From Cliona cf. orientalis (lineage: Eukaryota > Porifera > Demospongiae > Clionaida > Clionaidae): a stretch of DNA of 64,000 nucleotides. The DNA lies in contig OZ005693.1 of assembly GCA_963930775.1 (NCBI GenBank), positions 1,984,001 through 2,048,000 of the forward strand, read 5' to 3'. Position 1 is the first letter of the stretch. Every line of letters starts with the position of its first letter. Of this stretch, positions 1 to 10,980 are shown in pieces. A program made the translations under genes and the position numbers. Below the pieces are notes generated by a model. It saw only the letters and a list, made by a program, of their open reading frames with translations. It was not told the DNA's origin and did no database searches.

Positions 1-780
1 TCAGACTCCGCTGCACTGAGTACAGTTCCCGAACACTTGTAGTCCATGGTCTTCAATTCATGAAAAATATCAATGATGACTGTATTACTATACATGACTA
101 TCTTAAGTTTAAATTTTCAGCTTATATAGCTATAGCGTTTTATTAAATTTTTGTGACTATCTCCAATCAATAGGTTTTTAACTGTTTTTTTTAACAAAAA
201 ATAAACTTCATTAGTTTTTATGATCACAGAATCTATTTAATTATAATGCATGCTCATCAAGATCAGGTATTCTATTGGTGTGATTATTAATTTGCACAAT
301 TGTTGTACCCTTAATTTCTCCTATACATACATGACACCATCCCACCACACTAGTACTGTACCTGGCACATTAAATTTTATGTTGTATGATTGTGCTTTGC
401 AAAATTAGACATCTCACCTTACCTACCTCACATCTGATCCATTAAACTGATATGTGATATGACTATTCCATGACAGCAGAACCCATCCAAGGGATCAAGG
501 GGGCTAGGCTCAGACCTACTTCCTGGTCAATGTTGTCACTGATTTGTTGGTTAGCTGTGTCAACAGTGGCATGCCAAGATACTGCTGGTGTCTCTAGCTT
601 GCAATTGCTTGTCTAATACATTACACTGATAGTCTAAGAGTGATATCTGCACTGGTATAATATTATAGTAACTCATAGAATCTGATAATACGTTATTATT
701 GGTAGTCGCCTAAAGGACTAATTTAGACTATAGCTGTTGTACTATACATCGTGTTTCTTGGACTGAAGTGATCATGAGCC
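1..780. other. Intergenic DNA upstream of the FUT-like gene
   Basis: AT-rich sequence with stops in every frame and no exon I could connect to the gene that starts at 781. It presumably holds the promoter of that gene, but no clear TATA or initiator stands out. An alternative ATG at 773 in another frame gives only a short peptide. Confidence 0.4.
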
Positions 781-2410
781 ATGAGAAGACTGAGGAGATC
801 TTGCAGAACTTACCATCGACTAGTGATCTTTGTGGTCAACCTGACTGTGATAGTAGTGCAGATGTTTATATGGCCCACATGTGAGGTAAGATTATCATAG
901 CTGCTAATGGTACAAGGATTAATGACCTTGGTTGTATGATAAGTAAAGGATTTTTGTACCTCATATTTGTACAGGACATTGCTCTTGTGGATGATATGGA
1001 GTGGGAGTCATTTGGTGGCATTCCATCGAGGCCGTCGAACCTTCTCAACCCTCCAATGTGGAGCACCCACTCTGCCACGGCTAATGGCCACTGTGGAAAC
1101 TGGCAGAAAGAGTACACCAAGATGCACAGAGGTAGCTATTATAAAATCATAAGTTTAAGTGAAATAATGAAGTGCTAGAAATTAAACTTTGTTTGTTTAT
1201 CTGTTTCAGCGATGATGGCTGGAGAGCTGCCACCAGCCTACTTGGTCTATACGACAGGGACTGGATTCATGCCGAATATTGAGGGAATACCACAAGCAAT
1301 GAAGGGACTGGGAACCATATTCATGCTGGCATTACTAACAGGTAACAACATTACTCTGGTCAGAGCCCCTCACCCCCCCTCCTCCCTCCCCCCCAAGTAT
1401 TTTAACAATGACGATCACTTGTAGGTATAAAGATTGAGGTTTTATTCAAAATTAATCTCGGAATCCTGCTGTTACAGTATCATTATCTTCATGCAGAGAG
1501 GGCATTTATCATTGACTGGAAGTCCCCAGCTGGCTTCGACAGGGTCTTTATTCCACGCTATGCTGACTGGAAGTCTGATAAGATACTGACGGAACACCAT
1601 GAAGCATTCAAGCATGTCCATGAGATTGGCAGCCCTCCCTGGGTCCATTCCAAAGGAGCTGAAGCAAGCGCCAATTTCTTCGAAAAGACGAATTTTGATG
1701 AGTACTTTTCTAAGGAAGTTGAAGTAATACAATCGACAAGTTACGATTTCACTTACACACTTTTAAGAAACCTTCACCATCAGCGGAGAATCAGACACCT
1801 TGGCCTCCACACGGCAAAGTGCAAGCTGTGCTGTTTTTGGCATTATCTCTTGAAATTTTCAAACCTCTTCCATCACAACTTTCAAGTGGTTCTGAGAAAA
1901 AAATTAAAGATGTCTCCGTCCCAAGATATCATTTTCGTGGACCTTTCTCTTCAGCGTGAGAATATTCCCAAAAGAACCATGATGGAGTATGCAAGTAACA
2001 CTATGAAATGTGTCGAGCAAGTCTCAAAGAGTTTACATAACCCTATGTGGATTGTGGCTTCAAATTCTTACACGATTCTCGACGAAGTACCCAAAATCTA
2101 CCCGCACCAGATTGTGGCTGATCATGGTGTGTTTTTCAGTCGTGAGCGGTACAGTCTTGAGCTTGTTAGGGTAATAAATTCAACTACCAAGCACACTGTG
2201 ATGATACCTAAAAATGAGCACAACGCTGTTATGTACTTTTTCGTGGGTTACTACTTACAGTTGAACAGTACCGTGCTCTTCACGAGTCATCATTCACTGT
2301 ATTCTGAGACTATGGCTGGATTCAGGCACTTCTATCATACAAGTGGCAAGTATGTAGTGTACCCGGAGAGCAAGTGTCGCTTAGAGAGATACAGCTACCA
2401 CACCACTTAA
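781..2410 (+). CDS. Fucosyltransferase-like type II membrane protein
   Basis: Four exons join in frame: 781-885, 975-1131, 1210-1341 and 1497-2410 (435 aa), with GT-AG introns of 78-155 bp. Exon 1 is an Arg-rich stretch followed by a hydrophobic segment (VIFVVNLTVIVVQMFIW), a typical Golgi signal-anchor. Exons 2-4 follow the order seen in GT23/FUT8/NodZ-like fucosyltransferases: a Cys-Trp-Gln/Tyr/Met-His region, a degenerate glycine loop (QAMKGLGTIFMLALLT), then RAFIIDWKSP and an IPRYADW segment. The C-terminal half has a Rossmann-like IFVDLSLQRE and a late GYYLQLNSTVLFTSHHSLYS block. The usual donor-binding Arg motif is not evident at VDLSLQRE and the glycine loop lacks GNR, so activity is doubtful. 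It is the only complete copy of its family here; three others are broken. Family assignment is pattern-based. The upstream ATG at 781 was chosen because it gives the membrane anchor. Confidence 0.72.
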
Positions 2411-2467
2411 AAGTAGTGCCATGAACCTTAAATTAATTTTATGTCTATTTATGATGCTGTAACAATG

Positions 2468-2473
2468 AATAAA
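2468..2473 (+). terminator. Poly(A) signal of the FUT-like gene
   Basis: AATAAA lies 58 bp after the stop codon at 2410, at the expected distance for 3'-end formation of the upstream gene. Confidence 0.55.
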
Positions 2474-2671
2474 TATTATTGTTATTATTGTGATCGTGTT
2501 ATATTTCAAAGTTTCAAGTTTATTATCAAAATCAGTGTAAGCTAATCAGTGTCTGAATAATAATTATTATTATTTTTATGCCTGCACCACACATGTACTA
2601 CTGGTCATTAATTTGGTATATCGATGCCCAAAGGGAGTCCCATGATAAAATTAATAGCATCATTTACACAC

Positions 2672-4382
2672 TTATTTGGTGATGTGTTCATAAGCAACAT
2701 TATCCGTTGTAGAAATGGCAGTTGACTCACTCTGTTGATGCATTTCTATTTCTTCATATTCAGCTTTGTTTGACTCTTGTTCCTGACTTACATCTTTCAT
2801 ACATGTAGCCTTTGTCTTATACATGGCCAAGATGGCTATGGCAGTAATGAAGAATATAGACGAGACAATAAGGACAACTAGCGATACTGATCCAACCACT
2901 GTTGCTAACAGCACCCCAACACTGCCAGCTGCCTGATTTGTGCTGTCAATAATATTATCACCAGGTCCTATAATATTAAACCAAACAACAGGCATTAACT
3001 ATAGAGTGTAGCTAATGTTAACAGCAAACAAGCAAGTGCTAGCTACCATTGATGGTCATGATCAAACAACACAATACCTCTTGGCAAAAATATAACAGTG
3101 TTGGTGGTTGCAGGTCCCTCCTGATTATCACAATTGATAGCAGAAATGCTCAATGACATGGTAATACCTTCCATAGGCAACTGTCCAGTGCTATTGCACA
3201 CACATGGGTTGTAGAAAGGACAAAGTATTGGACATGACACTAGTATGGTGTCTCTGAATATGATTTCTGAGGTTATGCTAATAATATAGGATTCAATAGC
3301 ATGGCGAGTGCTGAAGACCAAGTCCCAAGTAAACGTTATCCTATGAGATGAGCTGTTCGTGGAGTGAAGCTTAACACTGAAATTAGCAGGTGCTGGTGGA
3401 CTTTGACCTACGTAAACCATGTGAAACGCATAGTAACATATATCACTCCTGCGGTGCCAAATTAATAGCTATACTGCTATTAAAATACTTACCCATCACA
3501 AGGGAATAACTTAGGTTCAGGGACTGTGATACTATCACAGTAGTACTAGTGGCACCATAGCTGCATCGTATTTCATCACCATTAATATAGAGGCCTTCAT
3601 CAACTCTGCCCACAAGTCTAGAGGATACAGTAGGGGGTTCACCATTAGTGATGTTAAGATAAAATTTTATTTCGAAGTGGCCACGCTCTTCAACTTGTAC
3701 GCCCGAGCTAGTGGTAGCGATATCAGACCTCCAAGGGCCTCCAGTAAATCGAAGTTATCTCGGCTCTGGCTAGGAGTACACTCACAGAAAAACATTCGCT
3801 AGGTAGCTCACTGAATGAGCTATCTACTGATGCCTTAACTGTGCAAATTGGTTCAGCGGAACCGCCGCTAGCTTCGTTTTTGTTTGTATTAAGTTTCTAT
3901 GGGGAAAGTTTAGGTGGGCGTGGCTACGTAACGGTTTTACGTACGGACACGTTACAAGCGCCGTTGGATAGAGCTCGTGGAGAGCTATCTTCTGATACTT
4001 GAACATTGATATTCCACTTAAAAATAATCCGCGGAAAAATCGGTGAAATTTGGAGGTCTGAAATCGCTACTAGTGGTAGGAATGTACCAGGATTCAATCG
4101 ATGTATCATTAATATGCCATCCAAAAGTCTCTACATTGCTTGCATTGCAAGTGAACTCAACAGTGGTACTTGAACAGACAGCATTGCCAGAAATGACATC
4201 AATAGGACTGGTCAGACTCAGAGATATACTTGGGGTCCCTGCGTAATTATAGTCATTGAATATTAAAACAATGCATGCAGGAGGTTTTAAGTACGACATA
4301 GCTTTACTCTGCCATACATACCTCCAAGAGTTCTTAGTGAAATCAGTATAAGCAGCGTGGTACAACTCCCGAACGAAGACAT
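2672..4382 (-). pseudogene. Receptor A: Ig/FN3 transmembrane receptor, N-terminal half disrupted
   Basis: Exon 1 (4382-4322) encodes a signal peptide, MSSFGSCTTLLILISLRTLG, ending in phase 1. Exon 2 (from 4238) is an Ig-like domain with C..VEFTCNASN. It runs into a stop near 4020, followed by about 210 bp carrying two copies of a GAGCTATC-type repeat (around 3800 and 3980), probably an insertion. A second Ig-like exon (about 3760-3493) needs a 1-nt shift near 3745 to read through. Downstream parts look sound: an FN3 exon (3407-3078) and the TM/tail exon (2967-2672). The tail has a 30-residue hydrophobic segment, then YEEI and VAYEHI about 18 residues apart. YEEI fits a Src-type SH2 ligand and VAYEHI fits the ITIM consensus. 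The gene has only one FN3 domain, unlike its relatives. It may survive through an unusual splice, but as written the reading frame is broken. Confidence 0.6.
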
Positions 4383-5037
4383 CTTATGATTTAATAGCGC
4401 AACAACCATGCACAGTGTAGTCTCCTGCATACGCGTACCCGGAGATAACGATCTTTTCCAACTATACGCATACTAGCCTAACTTGTATAACAGTGTAAGT
4501 CACGATGGAAGACATAGCGATCTTTTGGTAAAGGTCGTCAGCGCTTTACAATTGCATGCAGTCTGAAAAGCCAGTCTACTCTTCTGAAGTTCAGACATTC
4601 AAATTTATATAACATGCAGTGTTTTATGACTGTGCCAGGGTATCTCTTGTGTATAAATCTACCTGGCTTGTAACATAACTACTGCTTGTTGGCAGAGTAG
4701 CTAGCTAATAGCTAGTGGAGTCCAATGATGGCCAGATCATGGCCAGATACAGCATGTAACCACAACCCTATAGAGCTTGCTAGTCTGGGTGCCAGACCGT
4801 ACAACTATAGGTATATGGATCTTCATGACATTGCATTTGTATTTCATGGCTGCATGAGTATGATCCTTTTTGGGACAATCTCATTACAAGGAAGACGTGA
4901 AGGGGTCTCAGGCACTGACGGTCCCAGACTAAGAGCTTGCATGATAGTATAGTTGTACTACAAAAATAAGCTAATGGATACCATGCAGGCCGAGTCATGA
5001 GCTGTCTAGTCAATGTTCATGCCTACAAGTGTATTGC

Positions 5038-5180
5038 ACTGGGGTCCCCATTTTCATAAGAGGGTCCCCAAAATCCTAGGGGTCCCTAACATATTATGAA
5101 AATAGGGACCTGGGTCCCCATTTTTCTATGAAAATGGGGACCCAGGGTCCCCAATTTGGGGGGTCCCTATTTTCATATGA
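5038..5180. repeat. GGGTCCCC-rich foldback repeat
   Basis: Alternating direct and inverted copies of a GGGTCCCCATTTTCATA-type unit surround a hairpin (ATGAAAATAGGGACC against its complement). It resembles a small nested MITE and sits in the gap between receptor A and beta-helix 1, just before a FUT-like 3' scrap. Confidence 0.65.
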
Positions 5181-5233
5181 TACCGGCGGAGAGCAAGTGT
5201 CACTTAGAAAGATCTAGTAGCTACAGCACTTGA
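5181..5233 (+). pseudogene. Scrap of the 3' end of a FUT-like gene
   Basis: About 53 bp align with the last codons of the FUT-like genes (PESKCRLERYSYHTT and stop) with several substitutions and small indels. Nothing of the body is left. The rest of the 4383-5498 gap holds the repeat at 5038-5180 and otherwise featureless AT-rich DNA. Confidence 0.7.
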
Positions 5234-5498
5234 AACCAGTGGACTATTAAAAGCTACTTTTTGTATTATTAATGTCATCAAAATTAATTCCATCCATTTA
5301 TGATACAGCAAGTGTAACAATAAGATAATTATTATTAAGCACAAACCAACAGCCAAGTTTAAGCCGTAGTGTGAACTTAGAAGAGGACATCTAGACCAAT
5401 AAACTAGTCTAGCTATATATTATAGTATTACTTTGTTCTGTTCACCACATACACATTAATTTTAGTTAGCTACTTTTGTTCAAACACTTCTTTAATAC

Positions 5499-7187
5499 TT
5501 ATAGCAGGTAGATGTATAAATTTTGTATAGTCCCACTAGCATCAGGGATAGCACAGCGAAACTTGCCAGTTGGAGAAGTGACTCCTTCTCTTCGGTTGAG
5601 ACGAACCACCTGAGCACCCCTGTTACGATAGAAACCACGTTCAGCCTTCTTTACTGAAACAGTTTCACCACTGGGATAGTGAAACTCTCCGAATCGATAC
5701 GGTTGAGTGCCACAGCAGGTCACAAGGTCAGTCTTGCACAAAAGGGCATTCTCATTCTCACCCACCTCCGACAGAGAGATGACACTGTTGTTGAGATACA
5801 CTTTCCCATTCAGCTCAAAATACACGGATGCAGTTACGTTAGGCTTAGTGGGCTGGCTGGTTGTAACTGTGGTCTCAGAAGTAGCCATAGCTCTTTTCGT
5901 GGTTGTTGAAATATCAGCGATTGTAGTAGTATCAACTCGAGTATCAGTGGTCGCTGCGGTGGTTGGTTCAAGATCAGTATCATCAATATTGCCACTGACA
6001 AGGGTGCACACCGAGTAGACAGGATCTGTAGCGATGGTGAACTGATCTGAGACTGAGATGTCACTACTGCAGGCACTGATTACTTCACCAGTTTCAGCAG
6101 TATTGTTGAAGATGTTTGATGCTGTAATTTCCAGTGAACTTCCATGAACAGTAGCAAAACCTCCTCTGGTGGCATTGTTGAAGCCGATTGTACTCCTGCT
6201 GATCTTAACTTTGGTCCCTTTTCTCCTCAAGTACATCACACCACCTTGATTACTCCCTTTGTTGTTTGTGAAGGAGGTGTGGCTTATGAACAAAGTAGAA
6301 CTGAGATAATTTATACCTATTACTCCACCATGTTCAGCGGTGTTGTTATCAAATGTAGAACCATAAATTGTCATCTCACTGTCATCCACTGCAAATACTC
6401 CTCCATATCCTCTTGCTCTGTTCTGGCGGAATGTGCTGTTTAGAATTGATACAGTGGCATTTCTAATGGAAGCGACACCTCCATTATAGACAGCACTATT
6501 GTCTATAAAGCTACAATGACTAATAGTGACCACGCTTATTGTATTCTCTATTAATAAAACTCCTCTCTCATAATGATATCCAGCTTTATTATTGACAAAG
6601 TTAGTATGGCATAACTCCAATGAAGAATTGTCAGTATGTAAGGAGGGAAGATTACGATTGTTGGTAAAGTTACACCCTATAATTATTGCAGAGGAGCTTC
6701 GGATACGCAGACCTAACATCTGAGATAAACTGGATTCTTGTAATGTAAGATTCGCTACTGACTCACTCTGAAGCCTACAGTGCACAAAATCGATGCCACT
6801 TATATGAACACTCTGGACATTAGTGATTTGGTACTGGATATCCTCATCAATACAGTAAATTTCTGTTGAACCCACAGAGCTCATTATGAAAGAAGAAAGT
6901 TTAGAAGCAATGGTCCTCGACCTGGTGTTGCTGTATCTCTCACTAGCTCTGTGATGGCCAGCCTGAAACTTCAAGATAATCTCAGAAGGCTCAGACGTAT
7001 AGTATTGTCTGTAATCACCATGTAGATATTGAAAGAATGTAAGGCAAGGCTCTCCAGTAAGCTCCCCAGGACAGGGACTACTTGCTGATTGTATGATGTG
7101 AAACGTTTCAGAATCTTCACATGTTGCAGGCTGGCTTGTATAGAGCAAAAGAATGACCATCAACATCCAGGGTTGAAGTCTGGCCAT
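5499..7187 (-). CDS. Beta-helix 1: secreted right-handed beta-helix / Ig-like protein
   Basis: Single-exon ORF of 562 aa starting at an ATG with a clean signal peptide (MARLQPWMLMVILLLYTSQPATC). Residues about 125-385 are rung-like repeats of the form C.F..N....GGV..I....V.I..S.F..N, typical of pectate-lyase-like parallel beta-helices and bacterial Pmp-type repeats. A Thr/Ser-rich, mucin-like linker follows (about 405-445). The C-terminal 110 residues form an Ig-like domain with paired Cys (LLCKTDLVTCC ... KFRCAIPDASG). No GPI or TM signal is visible, so it is probably secreted, with many N-glycosylation sequons. It carries only one copy of the GGVFAVDD rung that is multiplied in its paralogues at 14581 and 59766. 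Ligand and role are unknown. Confidence 0.85.
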   Translation of the reverse strand: MARLQPWMLMVILLLYTSQPATCEDSETFHIIQSASSPCPGELTGEPCLTFFQYLHGDYRQYYTSEPSEIILKFQAGHHRASERYSNTRSRTIASKLSSFIMSSVGSTEIYCIDEDIQYQITNVQSVHISGIDFVHCRLQSESVANLTLQESSLSQMLGLRIRSSSAIIIGCNFTNNRNLPSLHTDNSSLELCHTNFVNNKAGYHYERGVLLIENTISVVTISHCSFIDNSAVYNGGVASIRNATVSILNSTFRQNRARGYGGVFAVDDSEMTIYGSTFDNNTAEHGGVIGINYLSSTLFISHTSFTNNKGSNQGGVMYLRRKGTKVKISRSTIGFNNATRGGFATVHGSSLEITASNIFNNTAETGEVISACSSDISVSDQFTIATDPVYSVCTLVSGNIDDTDLEPTTAATTDTRVDTTTIADISTTTKRAMATSETTVTTSQPTKPNVTASVYFELNGKVYLNNSVISLSEVGENENALLCKTDLVTCCGTQPYRFGEFHYPSGETVSVKKAERGFYRNRGAQVVRLNRREGVTSPTGKFRCAIPDASGTIQNLYIYLL

Positions 7188-7730
7188 TGTAATACTGGTA
7201 TCTGCTCACTGATTCAGGCTGCCAGGTAGCTAGAGAGAGACAACAATTCTGTTTGAGTTAAATTTGAAATATCTCGGTATACAGGTGCTGTTCCAATTCT
7301 GTATTGGTGGGCAAACTTCAGAGTATAATAGCTATTATAAAATTAATACAATGATTCTAGTCCCTCTTCTATTATATCACTGTAAAAACTTAGGTGGGCA
7401 GTGTCCACCATTTTGTCTCCCCTATCACACCAATTGCCCATTTGGTGTGCTGTGGGAGACAAAGTGGTGGGATCTACCTACCTTTATTATATAATCCAGC
7501 AGCAGAGCGGCTAATTCTGGCATTTATATTGACTATGAATACTTTTACCCTTGTTTGGTAATAATTATTATTATACTGTGCATGACAGTCAAGTTCAGGA
7601 GAACATTAATTAAGTAGCACCTATAGAAATGGGTATGTTAAATTCAAAAATGAGGGATCAAATTCTGTTATGCTGATTCTGTATTGTTATTCCATTCTTC
7701 CCATCACACAAATCCACAATCACCAATCAT
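7188..7730. repeat. Intergenic DNA with a foldback MITE at 7405-7470
   Basis: Presumed promoter side of beta-helix 1. The only structured element is a near-palindrome at 7405-7470: CCACCATTTTGTCTCCC pairs with GGGAGACAAAGTGGTGG around a small loop. The remainder is AT-rich and non-coding. Confidence 0.55.
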
Positions 7731-7851
7731 TCCCCACGCACCATCATGGTAAAAATTTGAAAAGATGATCTTGAGCAGCAAACACCCAAGAGATCGATAA
7801 TTATGTAGTTTACCCGGAAAGCTAGAGAGATACAGCTACCACACCACTTGA
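7731..7851 (+). pseudogene. Granulin/FUT chimeric scar 1
   Basis: The first about 70 bp match the granulin propeptide region (compare 12170-12245: GAAAAGAT..TCTTGAGCAG.AAACACCC..GAGATCGA). The sequence then jumps directly into the 3' end of the FUT-like gene (GTAGTTTACCCGGAAAGC ... CACCACTTGA). In the intact module granulin lies upstream of FUT on the same strand, so an internal deletion explains the junction. Two more copies of the same scar sit at 16853 and 62127. Confidence 0.75.
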
Positions 7852-8320
7852 AAGCAGTGGATCCGGACCTTAACTTTTAATTATAGCATTAAATTAAAGT
7901 ATTAATGTCATCAAATTCTGTTTATATATGATTCAATATCACGCAAGTATCTCATACTAAGCATAAACCAGCAGATAATCTCTAAATATCCATGCATGGC
8001 TGCTATAATATACGTATTACAATAATAATATTATTATTATCTCAATTAATTTGATTTCTGGTCATTAGTGTAGCAGAGGAGCACTTAGTCTATAGATTCA
8101 GTACCGGTAGCAAAGAGACATATTAAATACTATATGTATACAGCTGTGCTATGTACATATAATATTATTATGATCTTGGTTATAAATATGTTGTACTGAT
8201 CTCAAGTTTACTATTATCAAAGTATTATTATACATGCAGAATCATACAGACATGTACACTGGATTCAATTTGTTATTGTATATTGATGCCCAGGGGGTCC
8301 ATATTCAATAATATCATGGA
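7852..8320. other. AT-rich intergenic DNA
   Basis: Low-complexity AT-rich sequence with TATTAT/AATAAT runs. It holds the 3' flank of receptor B. I see no gene or structured repeat. Confidence 0.4.
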
Positions 8321-10581
8321 TCAGTCACACACTTTTTTGGTGATGTGTTCATAAGCAACATTATCTGCTGTAGAAATAACAGTTGGCTCACTCCGTTGAT
8401 GTATTTCTATTTCTTCATAGTCAGCTCTATTTGTTGAGTCAGACTCTTGTTCCTGACTTACATCTCTCATAGTCTTTGCCTTAAACATGGCCAAGATGGC
8501 TATGGCAGTAATGAAGAATATAGACAAGACAATAAGGACAACTAGTGATACTGATCCAATCACTGTTGCTAACAGCACCCCAACGCTGCCAGCTGCCTGA
8601 CTTGAAGTGTTAGTATTGGCAATGCCTATAATACAACCAAATAACAGGTGTTACTATAGTACTAGAGATGAAAATACTTACAGCAATTGTAAAAATAAGA
8701 AAATTGTGTGTCCATTATATTGACGTGAACAGGGTTTGATGTTGGTCCATCTCCAAACACATTAGTAGCATATGCGGTGATGACAAAATGTGTGACAGAA
8801 TCACAGACTGATGAAGAGCTGTCAAGTACGTGCCTACAGATCCCATCAGTGCAAAAACCTGAAAGCACTGGTATGGTAGCTGTTCCACAGATACTTCCCG
8901 AGAAGAATTAGCAGTAATAGGTGATAGTGTAGGAGGATGCAGAACCGTCAACACCGTCGGAAATATTGATGGGATTCTGGAGTATTAATTGATGGTCCAT
9001 GTTTATCGTGCAATATTTGAGGAAAAGAGTTGACAACATGTGCAGCTTACCACTGTGTTGATCATTGAATAGATCACTGATGAAGATGAAGATGTAGAGG
9101 AAAATAACTGTTTAGCTTCAACTCTAGGAGCATCTGGAACTGAAATGGGATGGCAGATAATTAAATAATTCAGCATGCATGGTGGCTCATAATGAGGATA
9201 GTAGTGGTATACCTACCATTGAGAAAAACTGAGATTGTATTATTTATTTGGCCAAAAATGTTTCCACAAACTTCTGTTTCAACAGCAAACGAGCAAGTGC
9301 TACCATTGATGGTCATATTTGTGCATGTTGCAAATGATGAAATTGTTGAATTGGGACATAAGCCACAGTTTAACGCAATGATGTTATAAACAAAAGATGA
9401 ACAGCTGCGCCACTACCAGCCCACGGCAAATCAGATGTGAGCTGATTCCAATGGAATATTAAATGTGTTTGAGCAACATCAATCAGATCAATGTTGCTTG
9501 GTGGAGGAATGGGTTCTAAAAATTAAGAATAATTGGGGTAGATAGCTAGCAAGCATGATAATTGTAACTTAATTATTAAGAGAAAGAAATATGCATGCAA
9601 AGTTGGTCAATAATAATAGTTCCCAAATACATTAGATTGCCTCACGTATATATACCAGCTTTATCATTATTTCTCTGTGTTTTAGCAAAGAAATGTTGTT
9701 GTTTGCATAAACAGTCGTGGATATGTAATAATTATTACGTATGCATGCATAGAACACTAGATGAGTTGACTGTTTGTCAGTGTTGGAATGTCATAAGACG
9801 CTGACAAACTTTAAATTAAATTTTAGGTAATTACATAATTATGGTGACAGCTATCAACAGCAAAGGATCATTATTGTGTGCATGTATTAAATAATATGCT
9901 ACACATGTGTATACCTGTTATGAAAGCAATAGTTGATGTATCAATAACAGATATATCAAGCCCATCAACATGGGAGCACATGACCGTTTTGTTGTTCATG
10001 CCTGTATTCGTAGAGATATTTAGCTGAGAAGAATAACATTCCCTCTCGGAGTGACTGCTGTTGGTGTCCACATGTACTCCAATGCTCTGGGCAACCACTG
10101 CTCCATTATTGCATTCTCCCATTGATCCATTGTTTGAGACCTCACGATGACGCAGGATAATTTCACCACGGGATCCGGAGCATTCAAATAAGCTTCCACT
10201 CCACACTGTAGCCCCAGCACCACAAACAGTGCACCTGTATACTGCAATATCTCCAGGACAGATGCTGTATTGGCCTTTAATCTGTACAAGGTTGCTGCCT
10301 GTTCTGGAGGCTTTAACATAGACTCAATAATTTAGTATATTATTGCTATACTAAGTTTCATGGGACATGTAGCTACATAAAGTGCATGCATATTATTATG
10401 TAATGCCCTTGATGCACAGAAATTGCTACAGGCTAATAATGGCCATGCGTGCATGCAGTATTAAAGTATGGTCATCAATATCACTGAATAGCTAGCTAGA
10501 GCTTATCTTATTAAAAATACCTTTGAAAGTGCTGATAACTAAAATTGCACTAACAAGGGCGCTTTCAACAGTTAGCGCCAT
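8321..10581 (-). pseudogene. Receptor B: Ig-FN3-FN3-TM receptor with stop codon and frameshift
   Basis: Exons by splice consensus: 10581-10521 (signal peptide starting MALTVESALVSAI), 10310-9915 (Ig-like; CPGDIAVYRCTVCGAGATVW), 9515-9227 (FN3-1), 9139-9051, 8976-8682 (FN3-2), 8625-8321 (TM plus tail). The tail keeps YEEI and VAYEHI. Two lesions are visible. A 1-nt shift near 9405 separates LPWAGSG from the expected SCSSFVYNI. An in-frame TAA at 8910-8908 in FN3-2 replaces sequence that is open in paralogue F (YYSFFSG becomes YYC-stop-FFSG). Either would remove the TM segment. A pseudogene is most likely; a secreted truncated form is a remote option. Confidence 0.75.
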
Positions 10582-10649
10582 CATAATTCGGGGCGAGCCT
10601 GAGCGAGCCCCGAATACACGAGGTACAGGAAGCGGTTTTATATGTATAG

Positions 10650-10980
10650 AGGGATTCCGCAAATCGATTATCCCGCGGTGCTAATTAGCTAAGCGGCAGA
10701 AGTCGACGTACCACGCCTACTGCCACACCCTTTGTGGGCAAAAAGGCCAATGCTGCATATTGTTGTATTGAAACGTGTCAAGTTTTTTTTTTCGAAAACG
10801 AGCGACTATTTCGAAGGTCTGAGCAATAAAGCGAAGAATCGATACAAAGAGAAGCTCCAAGCAGTCGGTCTTGGTATCCAAGACGATTCTTACAAGCCTG
10901 AGAACGGCAGTAGGCGTAAAACGTCGACTTCGGCCGCTTAGCTAATTAGCGCCGCGGGATAATCGATTTGCGGAATCCAT
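10650..10980. mobile_element. MITE with about 60-bp TIRs enclosing coding-like sequence
   Basis: The ends at 10650-10712 and 10918-10980 are inverted copies (GGATTCCGCAAATCGATTATC ...). Between them, on the + strand at about 10790-10938, is an open stretch encoding SDYFEGLSNKAKNRYKEKL and more. It is Lys/Arg-rich and looks like the start of a real protein of the LS.KA..RY..KL type seen in transposon-associated sponge proteins (recollection, not a search). It is probably a non-autonomous DNA element that kept or captured an exon. Confidence 0.65.

Noticed and set aside
2672-2995. Calling the YEEI...VAYEHI tail a true ITAM
   Set aside because: The spacing of about 18 residues exceeds the 6-12 of the ITAM consensus; described instead as an SH2 ligand plus ITIM-like site.
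5679-6018. Plus-strand ORFs across the beta-helix genes (also 14605-15733, 59790-60266)
   Set aside because: They are antisense shadows of the real minus-strand beta-helix coding sequence; they have no signal, domain or start context of their own.
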